In this document: positions 24,200 to 34,700 of the stretch, piece after piece
How positions within the stretch are numbered: the stretch's first letter is position 1
How the letters are laid out: each line of letters begins with the position of its first letter
Assembly (NCBI RefSeq): GCF_921293095.1
Contig: NC_060256.1
Location: 87,575,851-87,639,850 of the forward strand
DNA from: Ischnura elegans
Lineage: Eukaryota > Arthropoda > Insecta > Odonata > Coenagrionidae
Direction of reading: 5' to 3'
Length of the DNA stretch: 64,000 bases
The notes under the pieces: model-generated
Told to the model about the DNA's origin: nothing
Database searches by the model: none
Seen by the model: only the letters and a program-made list of their open reading frames with translations
Position numbers and translations under genes: made by a program

Positions 24200-24400
24200 G
24201 AAATTGATGACTTCCTTGACTGGTTGGGTCGGTGAATAATACTTAAGCCGAAAACAGCCATGACCGAATAATAATGAAGTAAGCGTTGCATAAACTACAC
24301 TGGAGCGTGGCAAGCGAGTGAAGAAGATATATGTTCCTGAAAGGACCCATGAGGTGAATTATATGCTTTTACACCCCCTGCCATCAACTCCCCTTTCAAA
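24200..24400 (-). mobile_element. Partial copy of the preceding repeat
   Basis: GAAATTGATGACTTCCTTGA, GCGAGTGAAGAAGATATATG and CACCCCCTGCC appear in the same order and similar spacing as in 23680-23860. Confidence 0.55.
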
Positions 24401-24479
24401 CCCCGAGCGAATGGGAGGGGAACTACTTCCTCCCCTCCCCTATCCATCCCCCAAACCTTCCCATCCCCCGTTTCCCCCC

Positions 24480-24745
24480 TACCCTCATCCTTGCCCCCGA
24501 ACAGTCGTCCCGTCACAGGAAGGAAACCCCTGGCACGAGGCCGCGCCCACCGGAGCGACTCCATTGGTGTTGCCATGGAAACTGGCCCCGCCCAACGCCT
24601 GCCCCGCCCCCTCTTCCGTCGCGGTGGTTATACCGAGAGAGGGGGAGGGGCGCAGATGGGTGCGCCCCCCGTCGCGTCGGCGGTCGAGAGAGGAACTAGC
24701 GCAGTCGGGAGGTGTCTGTTATCGCGTTCGGCCGAGGGATGAAGA
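24480..24745. promoter_or_regulatory. CpG-rich island with X-box, CCAAT-type and GC boxes
   Basis: In an AT-rich setting this stretch is strongly GC- and CpG-rich. It holds an inverted CCAAT motif (CCATTGG, 24561-24567), a near-perfect RFX X-box and two GC boxes (GGCCCCGCCC and CCCCGCCCCC). This is the look of a housekeeping or ciliary-gene promoter. No first exon could be assigned on either strand, so the gene it serves is unknown. Confidence 0.5.
24569..24582. promoter_or_regulatory. RFX X-box
   Basis: GTTGCCATGGAAAC fits the RFX consensus GTNRCC-N(0-3)-RGYAAC apart from one position in the right half. RFX factors drive ciliary genes through such sites in animals. Function here is inferred from the motif only. 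Confidence 0.5.
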
Positions 24746-24929
24746 GGAGAGGATGGATCCAGGAAGCACGGAATGCTTTAGGACCGCACTCACTGGGAAG
24801 GGGCTTGTTAACCCATTAAAGGAGACTGATATCGCCATCATCATATTATTGCAATCCAAAGAATTATTGCAGCCCTCTAATCTTCCCGATCCCAAACCAT
24901 AATAGTCCTTTATCTACTAACAACCCCGC

Positions 24930-25420
24930 GAGCCGCCTAAAAGGCGTGTGGCATGGGGTGTAAGGACACCAGCCGTTTGCACATAAAAAGGAAATGCTCT
25001 AACGAAATCACAACTGGCATTTATTAAAGTCCTTTATGGTTCGGGAGAAAAAGGAATTCCCATATCAATCCGTTCGGCAAAATATCTCTCTTACTTAATT
25101 TAAATCGCTTCTGTCGGGCCTGGAAATAAAGTGGGACCCTAATATTATGTTCTCCGTGTCGCTCTTAAAGATATCCATTCTCAATTGTTCAAACGATATA
25201 AGCCTAGCGCGCAGCCTCCGAGTCTCCAGGGGCTCCCAGCCTAATTCGCTTAACATCTGGGTAACGCTGTCTGTACGCCCGTAGCAGTTTTTGACGAATC
25301 GCGCAGCCTTCCTTCGTATTTTATTCAGATCGCGGATTAAATCTTTCTGCACCGGAAGAACCGGATTATTCTTATACCTCCCTGAGCCTCTGCTACGCCC
25401 CCTTCTTGATTTGTCCAAGC
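24930..25420 (-). pseudogene. CR1-type LINE, RT C-terminus and 3' UTR
   Basis: The minus-strand frame 25418-25095 reads LNKIRRKAARFVKNCYGR, then LSELGWEPLETRRLRARL, the hallmark segment after the RT domain of CR1-type LINEs. The 3' UTR continues to about 24930 with GGCGTGTGGCATGGGGTGT. It is 5'-truncated, but this last ~100 residues remain open. A decayed sister copy is at 10104-10640. Confidence 0.8.
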
Positions 25421-25959
25421 TACTTGTGTATCTACTTATGTGGACTTTTCCATCACTTTTCCCTCCAATTTGATATCCACTTAACTGTCTTGTGTCAATC
25501 CACTATGTCCTCATTTGGCGTACAATGATCCATAGTGTCCTTCCTTCTCTTTTAATTCTTTATACCTTCTCACTCCTCACCTCTCTCATTCGTGTGTCCA
25601 TTTTATCTTCGGCATCCTCTAAATGCACCAGCAAGGCCTTACCCAGGATCATAACTAGGGGAGGGGGAAATCCATTGTCGTTCAAGTTGTAACACTTAAG
25701 CATGGAAAAGGTGAATGAAAAAGCTGATAATTATAACAGCGCTTTATTATTTAAAAAAATTATTCGCTTGAAAAATAATTTTTAAAATATTAGTTGCATG
25801 TCTTATACTAATATCATTTTCGCGGGTGCAAAGAAAATTTGTAGAAAACTTTCGTTTCAATCCAGTTATAATTTTCCATAAAGACTTTCGATGATTTTTT
25901 CTGGTGATCCAGCATTCTGAACTATATGGTGCAACACATACTTATTATCATTATAATCA
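25421..25959. other. Intergenic, nothing recognised
   Basis: Short low-complexity frames only. Confidence 0.5.
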
Positions 25960-26440
25960 CAATTCAATAATCCTAAGATTGGTTCGACGCAGCTCTCCAT
26001 TCCTTTCTCCTATCCGCTAGCCTTTTCATAGCGACATATTTCTTCTCTCCTACATCCTTTATAATCTGTCCTGAGTAACTCATTCGGGGCCGTCCCTTGC
26101 CCTTCTTCTTTACCACTTGTCCTCCCGCGATTGTTTTCATCAGGCCATTATATCTGTCAACTATATTATCGCGTCTTCTCTAGGTTTTTAGAAGACTTCT
26201 ATTTTCTGCCACTCTTCTTAGCACTTCCTCCTTACTTACTTACGTTCGTTCCATTTTATCTTCATCATTCTTCAGTAGCACCACGTTTTGAATGCTTCAT
26301 AATGTGGCCAGCTAAGTTGTCGTTCTGAAGGTTTTTAGAATATTTCTCTTTTCCCCCCACTCTTCTTAGCACTTCCTCATTACTTACTTGATCCATCCGT
26401 TTTATCTTCATCATTCTTCGGTAGCACCACATTTCGAGAT
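25960..26440 (-). pseudogene. RTE-type LINE 3' end with internal tandem duplication
   Basis: It shares the 3' end (minus strand: ATGGAGAGCTGCGTCGAACC) and the NEEVL / GHIL region with the relics at 5816 and 60148. The segment CACTCTTCTTAGCACTTCCT, then TTTTATCTTCATCATTCTTC, occurs twice, about 150-190 bases apart, so the post-RT region is duplicated in tandem. Confidence 0.7.
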
Positions 26441-27139
26441 CTTCAACAATTGACTTCTCTGTAGTTCAGGGGGGTTCAGGGGGCGCCCCCCCTTGCGGGT
26501 CCGCCCGCAGTTCGCAACGTTACTATTTTATGTCATAAGACGTCCATGTCTTTCAAAAGTGTATCAAATGTGAATCAGTGTAAATAAATCTTTCTTAAAC
26601 TTTGCATTTGATTTGATTATTTTTATTTACGATAAAAGTAAAGGTGGCTCAAAATATCTTTTGCCTCCCACCTTGAGTATATTATGTATCCGCTACTGCT
26701 TCTCTGTTGCTTTTCTTTAAAAGTATTCTATTTACCTCCCTCCGTTTCTCACCATATACCTACGTCCATTCTATCTTCAGAACTTTTCTCCAGCACCACG
26801 CGGAAAAATTCTAGTTAGACTACCTATGATCCTGGATAAATTTTACAGCGTATTTAATAAAATATGAAGAAGCTCTAAACATGGTTACAGTTATTATACC
26901 GTGTAATGGAAAGTTATCTGGTCGAAGTAATTACACTTCCTAGTATTCGATTTTTTCATGAATACGGAACTATTAACCATGTGGTACTTGACGTGAAATT
27001 GTTGTAAATGTTTTTCATGAAAATACATACGATGAAATGATTTTGTTCATTTCAAGCGAGATGAATACTTCATAACATATACTTTTTTAATATTACGGTA
27101 CTGAGAAAGGACAAAATAGTCGGAAATCTAACAAAATAG
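26441..27139. other. Intergenic; GC-rich palindromic scrap at 26468-26515
   Basis: GGGGGCGCCCCCCC and GCGGGTCCGCCCGC are back-to-back short palindromes, as seen at the ends of hAT-like MITEs. The rest is AT-rich. Confidence 0.4.
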
Positions 27140-27750
27140 GGACCTCGTTTTGCAACCCCGTAACCTTTGGTGAAAAAAATATATCGTGGAAAAAAAAGAA
27201 AAAAAAAGAAAAGCGAGTGAGTGGTGGCGCCACCCGTCGCGGTTGCGGGAAAGAGCGGAAATAGCGCATTCGGCTTTTGTGTTTGAGGCCGTTGGGAGAG
27301 AGAGAGAGGGTTTGGGGGTGAGGAGGGGGGTTTGGAGGGGGGGAGGGACTTCAAAGGACAGCCTTCCCTTCAACACTTTGATACGTCGTCGCCCATACAC
27401 GTCGTTCCGATTTCGACCGTGGATATATGGCTCGTCACCGCGAGAAGGCAGCAGGTACGACTCAGAGCAAGTCCCAGCGTTCCCCACGCCGCAACCGAGT
27501 TTGAAAAAAATATACCTACTTTGGCTGCGTTTCGGCTGCGCGTTTCCAACTGATATGAAAGGCTTTCCTCGCCGCAAAGGCACCTTTCCTGGAACTCTGG
27601 TCCGAAGTCACTGACAAATGGTTTAATGATAGTTCACCTCGCTCCACAGGCGTCGCTTTTAAGGGTGCAAACTACCCGCATCTACCACTACCTGCAGAAA
27701 TCTACCAAAATATAAATGTAGGACCTCGTTTTGCAACCACGTAACCATTG
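27140..27750. other. GC- and GA-rich block bounded by a direct repeat
   Basis: GACCTCGTTTTGCAACCCCG at 27141 and GACCTCGTTTTGCAACCACG at 27721 bound the block. Inside is a GAGAGAGAGA and G-rich tract (27296-27350) and overlapping frames on both strands without a domain. It may be a repeat unit or a regulatory patch. Confidence 0.4.
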
Positions 27751-28001
27751 TGGATTGGATTAACTAATAAATCTAACCGCAAAAAAATAAATATCACGGA
27801 GCGAAAGGGCTTGGGATCAATCCTGAAAATAACGTTGTAGTATGACGGCAGTTATTACGAGGCCTTATAAAAAAATCAAAATCAAAAAGATTGCAGACAT
27901 TATACGGAAAGAGTCGACAAAATATATCGAAAACTTGGAAATGAATAAGGATTTACTCATAAAAGATTTATATATCCCGAAAACTAAGGGTTGGTTGGGG
28001 T

Positions 28002-28262
28002 CAGGAACGCCGACTTACAAAAAATATTGGGGGGGCCCAAACCGGGGATCTTGCCCCGGGAAATTTTATAATTAGTGAGTTTTGAGTTTTTTAAGCATTT
28101 TAGAAGAGTCATATGATCAACATTAGAACCCTGTTAACTCGAATATCGAGATCTGGACACTCCGGGGAAAATCGACAAGCCTGGCACATTTTTTCCTCAC
28201 ACCCATAACGAATTTTTGAGGGGGCTCGGGCCCCCTCAGGCCCCATGGAGTCGGCGCCACTG
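28002..28262 (-). mobile_element. hAT-like MITE, copy A, with perfect 8-bp target duplication
   Basis: The 261-base element ends in imperfect inverted repeats CAGGAACGCCGACTT and CAGTGGCGCCGACTC (second read on the minus strand). It is flanked on both sides by GTTGGGGT (27994-28001 and 28263-28270). A CAG-start and an 8-bp duplication are hallmarks of the hAT superfamily. It has no coding capacity and matches 33851-34113 in reverse orientation. Confidence 0.9.
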
Positions 28263-28270
28263 GTTGGGGT

Positions 28271-28589
28271 AGATATAAAATGACGGGGTGGCGTCTTAAA
28301 ATTTAGTCAAGGGTGGCTTAATATGCACAAAAAAGAAGTTAGCAATTGCGAAAAATCGACGATAACATCGATAAGCGCTCATAAAGCTGCTCGTAGCATC
28401 GACAATTCAACCCCGGTAACTCTTCACTGAACTTTTACTCTTTTATTTAGTGTAATATTTGGCGGAAAAAAATAACATGGAGGAGAAATTATTAGCCGTT
28501 GATTAGAAAAACTTTGACGAATAAACCACTAAACGAATCTTAGGATTGTTGACGCACGATATTACGATGTCGAGGATGAACAAAGTAGT
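28271..28589. other. Intergenic, nothing recognised
   Basis: AT-rich spacer without shared motifs. Confidence 0.5.
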
Positions 28590-28930
28590 ATGCTAGTATT
28601 ACAAAACTAGGATGCTGGAGATAAAGTGGGCGGATAGGACGAGAAATTGAGAGGCATATAGAAAAATATGAGAAGAAAGGACAATGTGGATCACTATACT
28701 TCAAAGAAGAACACGGCGGATTGGCCATGTGTACGGAAACAGCAGTTAAGTAAGTGGAAAACATCATAGATGGAAAGCTGATGGGAAAGTTCCCAAAGGA
28801 AGACCAAGGAATACAAATACCTAAAACTGAGAAGAAGGATACAGGGAAGATGAGCCTCACGAAAAAGAACTGGTTAGGGGTTGGGAGAAATGGAGTGCCT
28901 CAGTGAACCAATCTTACGATTGCAGTGCTA
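28590..28930 (+). pseudogene. RTE-like LINE C-terminal relic, different subfamily
   Basis: Allowing frame breaks, the plus strand reads MLEIKWADRTRN, then RRIGHV and, further on, a glycine/arginine-rich PRGRP-like stretch, the same layout as the post-RT region of RTE-type LINEs. Stops and frameshifts show it is dead. Confidence 0.55.
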
Positions 28931-28935
28931 TGAAT

Positions 28936-29248
28936 GTATGCTCTGTCACCCCCAGCCACTTTCAAGTTTATGGGAGGAGTAGAGGAGGAAAGACTTAACG
29001 CTATCGCCTATCTTACCTCTCCTTATAAGTCGAAACTCAGTCATATTTTCATTGGGCGAAAACATCTCGTTTCCAAAATTTTACGCAGTAATATTTTGTA
29101 AAAATATACTACGACATTAACCTATTTTCAACCATTAAAGCATTTATCTATGTGCGAATTCTCTTTTTAGTATTATTTTCCAAAATGGGGATGGCAAACA
29201 TGAAGAGGACAGGCCCCAGAACTGTGCCTTGAGGCACCCATCTGCTTC
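28936..29248 (-). mobile_element. Dispersed repeat with CR1/Jockey-like RT fragment, copy 2
   Basis: It aligns with 23832-24125 (CATCTCGTTTCCAAAATTTT, TATGTGCGAATTCTCTT, TTGAGGCACCCAT). The minus strand near 29240 reads VPQGTVLGPVLFMFAI, an intact RT motif. Only this short part of the LINE is present. Confidence 0.7.
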
Positions 29249-29637
29249 AATTGGTCTCGCTTAAAAAAATCACTACATACCATCAATATTTACCATTTAT
29301 TCACCTTCCCTCGGCAGTGGTGCATCTAAAATTTTCGGAAAGATTTGGAGGCCTGGTTACACAGTAAGAACTTTAAGTCGTACAAGTTAATGTCTTAATG
29401 TATTAACGTATGAATGAACGAAAAAAATGCAAAAAATAACTACCCAACTTGAACAGAAAAGAGGACTTGTTCTGATTTGATCCATGCAATCGTACATTTT
29501 CCGTTCCGGTCCGCCATAATCGTTCTTTCATTAAGACATAATCTCGTACGAGTTAATGTACCTTGTAACCAGACTTTAAATCAAACCCATCGTAAAGCGC
29601 AGGCATATTCTAGACCTAAGTTAATATCTTTGGATTA
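29249..29637. other. Intergenic, nothing recognised
   Basis: No domain in the short frames. Confidence 0.5.
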
Positions 29638-29645
29638 CCCACGGG

Positions 29646-29925
29646 CGGGGTTTGGGGATAAATCCCCCCAGAACTTAGAGTAATTTTTAAATTCATCCAT
29701 TTCACTTAATTTGATTAATATTACTTATAGTATAGTGTAAGGATCAAAAAAATGTCCCTCAGAAAGCCGTATAACTCACCATTTTGTGCCATTTATCTGT
29801 AAATTTTTCTAGGGGAGGGCCCTCGCACCTCCCGCTTACGCTGTCTGGTATTCCACACCCTCGGACCCCCCAGTGTTAGTTGCGCCTAAAAACCCCCCAA
29901 GTCTTGATTCCTGGTTGCGCCTTTG
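29646..29925 (-). mobile_element. hAT-like 280-bp element, copy 2, with probable 8-bp target duplication
   Basis: It is flanked by CCCACGGG (29638-29645) and CCCACGGA (29926-29933), a 7/8 match. The right end read on the minus strand is CAAAGGCGCAACCAGG, like the terminus of copy 1 at 20549. The opposite end (GGGGTTTGGGG) is less typical, so the inverted repeat is weak. Confidence 0.65.
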
Positions 29926-29933
29926 CCCACGGA

Positions 29934-31100
29934 AGTCCACCACCCTCCCCTGGGTAAACTCTTGTAACGATTGGATTTATTATTCATTACAACCACCTCA
30001 TACGTTTTAATTTACCGTATAAGAAGGCCTAGAGGTAGGGGTGAAGTATTGCTGCCATTACGAGATATTGTTCTTATAGTATTTGGCGTTTTTGGAGACA
30101 TATCACCAGCTTAAAGCTTGCGATGTCATTATGAAAAGGTTACGTGTTGTCGGCATTATTGATTAACTGAAATTCGAAAATTTAACTCGGCATTTTCTCA
30201 GATTAAAAATTTTTTATACTATGAAAAAAAGCAAGCGTAGACAAAGGACTGCTCAACTTATCTAGAAATGTCTAGATGATAGCATAAATTGTAAATGAGT
30301 GATGCGACACGAAAATGGAAAATTTAAGACAGGTTCACTGTGTCAATCGAAGAGAACGAATTGGGACTTTTTTATGTTCAACCGGTCTGTTGCCTGGTGA
30401 ATATTAGTTGCGTAAAACCTAAGCTAACATCTTGGATATTTTCAGGGCAAGCTGAGTAGAATCCTATTCAAAATTTTCCTATATCTCAAGTATTAAAAAA
30501 ATACATTGGAGAAAATATAAAACAAATACAACGGAGAAAATGATTAAATGGTATAAATCATTCAATGTAAAGAGAGGCACGATGAAAGGCAGTAGGAGTA
30601 TTTGAATTACTGTTACAAATTATACGTTTGTCATTTTTTAATTGTAATCTATACTTTGAAAAAATAAACTTTTCCTTGTAATATACTCGAAAGGTTTTGC
30701 GAATACTCGTTACATTTTAGCAATCACAAGTGAAATATCGAGTTCCACGCGCGCTTAACGAACGGCAGTTCCAGCTACATTAATCTCGTTCACTGGTGTA
30801 AGTAAATTTTTGGTAGAACGTATTCATGTATGCCTGATACTCCTAAATAAAAAATATCATTTTATGTATCGGCATAAGGGAATAATTACAATGCTTTTTT
30901 GCATGATAGTACTCCCTGTTTGAGAGAATATTTACAGCGATACCATCATGCACCGGAGTAATAGGTATTAGTAGTAAATGTAACCGCAGTTGTAATTAAA
31001 AGTATTAATTTTTCAAAGAGTAAATTGTGATTGTAATTAATCAAAAAAAGGCATTTGTAATCGAGATCTATTATATATTTTCATTACTTTTCCCGTCACT
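29934..31100. other. AT-rich intergenic with a diverged dispersed repeat at 30600-30775
   Basis: Bases 30600-30775 share AATTACTGTTA, CGTTACATTT, AGCAATCA and TTCCACGCGCGCT in order with 38290-38455. No gene is seen. Confidence 0.45.
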
Positions 31101-31340
31101 GGTAAAGAGGAAATGCTTAAGAGGAGGTCATCACGGTTTGCCGTGCGTCTTCTGTTCGGGAGACGGCGCAAGATTCACGGAGCCACCGGGAACCTCGCGT
31201 CGGCTCATCACTTATGCACACGCGAACTAGGGACACGCGAGAGTTATCTCGACTGACAGGAGGAACTATAACCGTCCGAGTTTAGCCCTCGTAACTACGG
31301 AAGGAGGCACCGCGAGTTTGCGAATCATGAAGAGAGGAGA
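31101..31340. other. GC-rich patch of unknown role
   Basis: An abrupt CpG-containing block in AT-rich DNA, with no repeat copy elsewhere in the window and no domain in its frames. It could be an enhancer, a non-coding exon or a single-copy repeat. Confidence 0.35.
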
Positions 31341-32569
31341 TCGATGACAAGACGAAGGTTAAGATGGACGATCAGTAGGAATACGTATTTCTTTACATCT
31401 GTGTGTAAATTTAAATGGAATCGATTTATGCTCACGCCACCTAAAAAATGAAATCTGCAATATCAATGAGAACATAATAGGGTACCGAAAAAAATAAGAA
31501 TTAAAAATATATATACCATATGATAGCATACATTAAAATAGGAGTATCAACATCACGACCTACAGTTTGAAAAATTTACCTCATTGTTTATACACGATAT
31601 TTTTTTTACTTACAGATAAATATTGTAAATTGTTAACTTGATTTACCTTGAACATTTTAAGACTGTACTTAAAGATTGTAACTGACATAACGATTTCAAA
31701 AATGGCGAAATACGATATGTCGTATTTTACCTTTTCTGGTGAGGCATTCCTCGTTTGAAAGAATCTTCAAAGTAATATAAGGTTAAATAGTGTGAACACT
31801 CGTCAACATATTCCCGTAATTAAAATATAAATGAATACACGTGAGGAAAAAATCGCTCTAGAAAAATCAAATTAGAAATTTAGGTATGCGTTGACAATTC
31901 TATATATCCTTAAATTTCAAGTTGAATGTTGAGAATGATTACGCTAAAGTGGTACAAATTCATCATAATATATTTGAGAAGAGTGTTTTGGTACTGTAAT
32001 TCATATGCACTGAGAAAGAATTTAATTTATGACGTGGAAATTGAGGGGCGCCAAGTTTTTGATTTTGAACATTTAAGTCTTTCATGCATAAAATTAATGC
32101 GTGGAACCTTTGAACAAGGTAGGGTGGCTTATTTTCCACTTTTTAATTAAAATGAAAACGTGGGGTTCCAATAAATGTTTTAATTTATTGTAATAATTAC
32201 TTCTTTTTAACTTAAATAAAACCTTAGTAAATTGATTTTTAAGTCTTTTCTAAATATAACCTCTCAATTTTATTTAATAAAATTGAGGACAATTAGGCAG
32301 CCAAAAAATTCTAAATAAAGTAGGCAAAATAGCAAATGAGTTAAAGTAGAAATTATAATAGCGAACCTTAAGAATGTACCGTCATATCGCTCTTATCTGT
32401 ACCGAAAGTTTCAATTCGATAGCTAATCGGGAAGTCTGTTGGAATTGAGTTGCAAGATTTTGTCCGGATAAGGAAAGAAACAAAGAAAATAGTGACGTCA
32501 TGAAAGCATTGTTTAAACTGATAGGAGCGTCACCGAAAATAAAACGCGACCGGCACATGAAGTGATGCG
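31341..32569. other. AT-rich intergenic, nothing recognised
   Basis: Short chance frames only. Confidence 0.5.
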
Positions 32570-32800
32570 CCACCTTAAGCGTATTTCTCACCTAAGCGGA
32601 AGGGGATAGCTGGCTTGGCACCCTCTGCCGCACTCCGTCCGTCCCTCGTTCCCCTCCCCGCATCATCCCATCCACCCTCCGCCAAACAGTCAAGGGCCTG
32701 GAAATCGATAAGCGCCCCGCCCTGTTGAGTAGAAGAGCCGTAACCTCCGAGACGTACAGGCCGGAACATCCGAACCGCGATTGTCATCTGTTTGATATCA
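32570..32800. other. GC-rich patch of unknown role
   Basis: Contains CCGCACTCCGTCCGTCC and GGAAATCGATAAGCGCCCCG. Frames on the minus strand (32575-32787) are open but not recognisable. Confidence 0.35.
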
Positions 32801-33370
32801 TTAGGATTGTTTTTGTGTGCGTCCTTATCGGGAATATACGAATAAATTATCTTACATTTGTTCCCTGAGATGCTATCATTTAAATTGTACCGTCAAATTC
32901 AGCATAATAATTATCGCAGCTATCAAGTAAAAGCTAGTGGAAGAGTTTTGTTTGATATTAAACAATACAAAAGCGCGTAGTTCAAAGAAGCATGTTGATA
33001 TGAATGTATTATATTTACCATTTTTTGCTTTTTTTCTTTAAGATACAAAAAAGCATTCATTTTTTAATTCATTTAAGAGAATTGGACCATGAAATAAGTC
33101 ACGCAAACATTCATGATTTATTATGTTTCTCGAACTCTTCCATGGATTTCGGAAGGAATTGGCAGTAGGTACTTACCTTTTTTGGTAATACTGGTAGTAA
33201 ATACTGGTATTTGTTTCGTCAAAATGAAACAAATGCTTTCCTCATTGCATAAATATTTTGAATGAAATTAAGTCGTCTCGTAAAATAAAACTCGTGTTAA
33301 GATAATAACGGTTAAACCTCTGTAAGAATACTATAGAAAGCGAATTTCCCGCGCTACGTGCAGGCAGGCT
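32801..33370. other. AT-rich intergenic, nothing recognised
   Basis: No shared repeat or domain. Confidence 0.5.
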
Positions 33371-34314
33371 AAATAGAGAGGTTTCCTATTATTTTTTTAT
33401 TGCCTAAATCTAGACATTATTGCTCCTGGAGTACGTGTTTCACGCTTTTAGGTTTTTAAATGACAATATCTATTTTTCACGATGAAATGAAAAGTGAAAA
33501 ATTTTGACCGCGCGAAAAGGCGACGCGACGGCTAAGCATGAATGATGGGAAAAGCACGTGTGATGTATGGCTGTAGCATGTGAGGCCACGTGGATGCGAG
33601 GCTATGAGCGCCGCTACGATGCAGGGTGCTAACAAGTAGCAGAGTACCCTGCTAGCAGATAGTGCTTGGCTTAAGTAAGGATTATTAATACCCTATCAAA
33701 TGAAGGAGACTTTCCGACCATAGGCAATTTTAATAGGTGATTATTAAGAGATGCTTCCCTGAGCTCTGTGCCTCATTCATGCACTCGTAATCTCAGACGT
33801 TGTAAAACTCCTGATTACTCGTATAGCATCTGGGTTCCTGTGACGTCACGCAGTGGCGCCGACTCCATGGGGCCTGAGGGGGCCCGAGGACCCCCAAAAA
33901 TTCGTTATGGGTGTGAGGAAAAAATGAGTCAGGCTTGTCGATTTTCCCCGGAGTGCCCAGATCTCGAGATTCAAGTTATCAGGGTTCTAATGTTGATCAT
34001 ATTACTCTTCTAAAATGCTCAAAAAACTTAAAACTCACTATTTATAAAATTTCCCTGGGCAAGATCCCCGGTTTAGGCCCCCCCCCAATATTTTTTGTAA
34101 GTCGGCGTCCCTGACGCCACGTGGAGTGGCATCGCATGGGCGCCAATCTGGGCTTTTTCAAATGAGGTTAAAATTTACCATTGACATTCGTCTAAACTGG
34201 GATTTCTAAAATTAAATAATTTGTATATTATGAATAAACTAGTCGCAACGACGGACGGTAATGAATCGCAATCAATGCCTTTCGATTTCTTTGATGAAGG
34301 AAACTACCCTATTG
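33371..34314 (+). mobile_element. ~660-bp terminal-inverted-repeat element, copy 2, interrupted
   Basis: It aligns with copies 1 and 3 before 33850 and after 34114. Removing the MITE and one target repeat leaves about 673 bases. Its left terminus is slightly mutated (AAATAGAGAGGTTTCCT) and its right terminus is intact. Confidence 0.8.
33851..34113 (+). mobile_element. hAT-like MITE, copy B, nested in the ~660-bp element
   Basis: The 263-base element starts CAGTGGCGCCGACTC and ends GTAAGTCGGCGTCCCTG. It is flanked by ACGTCACG (33843-33850) and ACGCCACG (34114-34121), an 8-bp duplication with one mismatch. The other two copies of the host element show the empty site GTGACGTCACGTGG at 9411 and 37288. 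Confidence 0.9.
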
Positions 34315-34700
34315 AAAGGTTGGTCGGGGGAGGTAGTGTTCCGGTTGTGCAAATCGCGGAGGCTACGCGCCGTCGGACTACGTCCCTTTTGGCGCCGACC
34401 AACCGTCACATCGGCGACCGCTAGTCCTCAATCGGATTCCGTGCTGCGCGCGCGGTCTCCCCGTTAATGAAGACACGGCCTTTGAATCGGCCAACTAATT
34501 GACGCGCCGGTGGAAATCGATGATATACTGAGGTGTGTGCAGTCGCCAGCACCCCGCGATTCCGTCCAAGCCGTCAAATTATACTCCCCTTCTTTTTTTT
34601 TATTTTTCAAACGATTCAAGCCATTTAACGAGTTGTCCGGAGTTAATTTGGACGAAGGAGGCGATTTGCTGTCAATCGAAAAGAGAGCCACGGTGCAAAA
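34315..34700. other. GC-rich patch of unknown role
   Basis: Begins with GGTTGGTCGG, which pairs with CCGACCAACC at about 34395, so a loose stem of ~80 bases span is possible. Short overlapping frames have no domain. It directly follows the mobile element. Confidence 0.35.

Noticed and set aside
24318..24902. A 194-residue protein spanning the X-box island
   Set aside because: Proline- and arginine-rich frame produced by GC-rich promoter-like DNA, running into a dispersed repeat at its 5' end.
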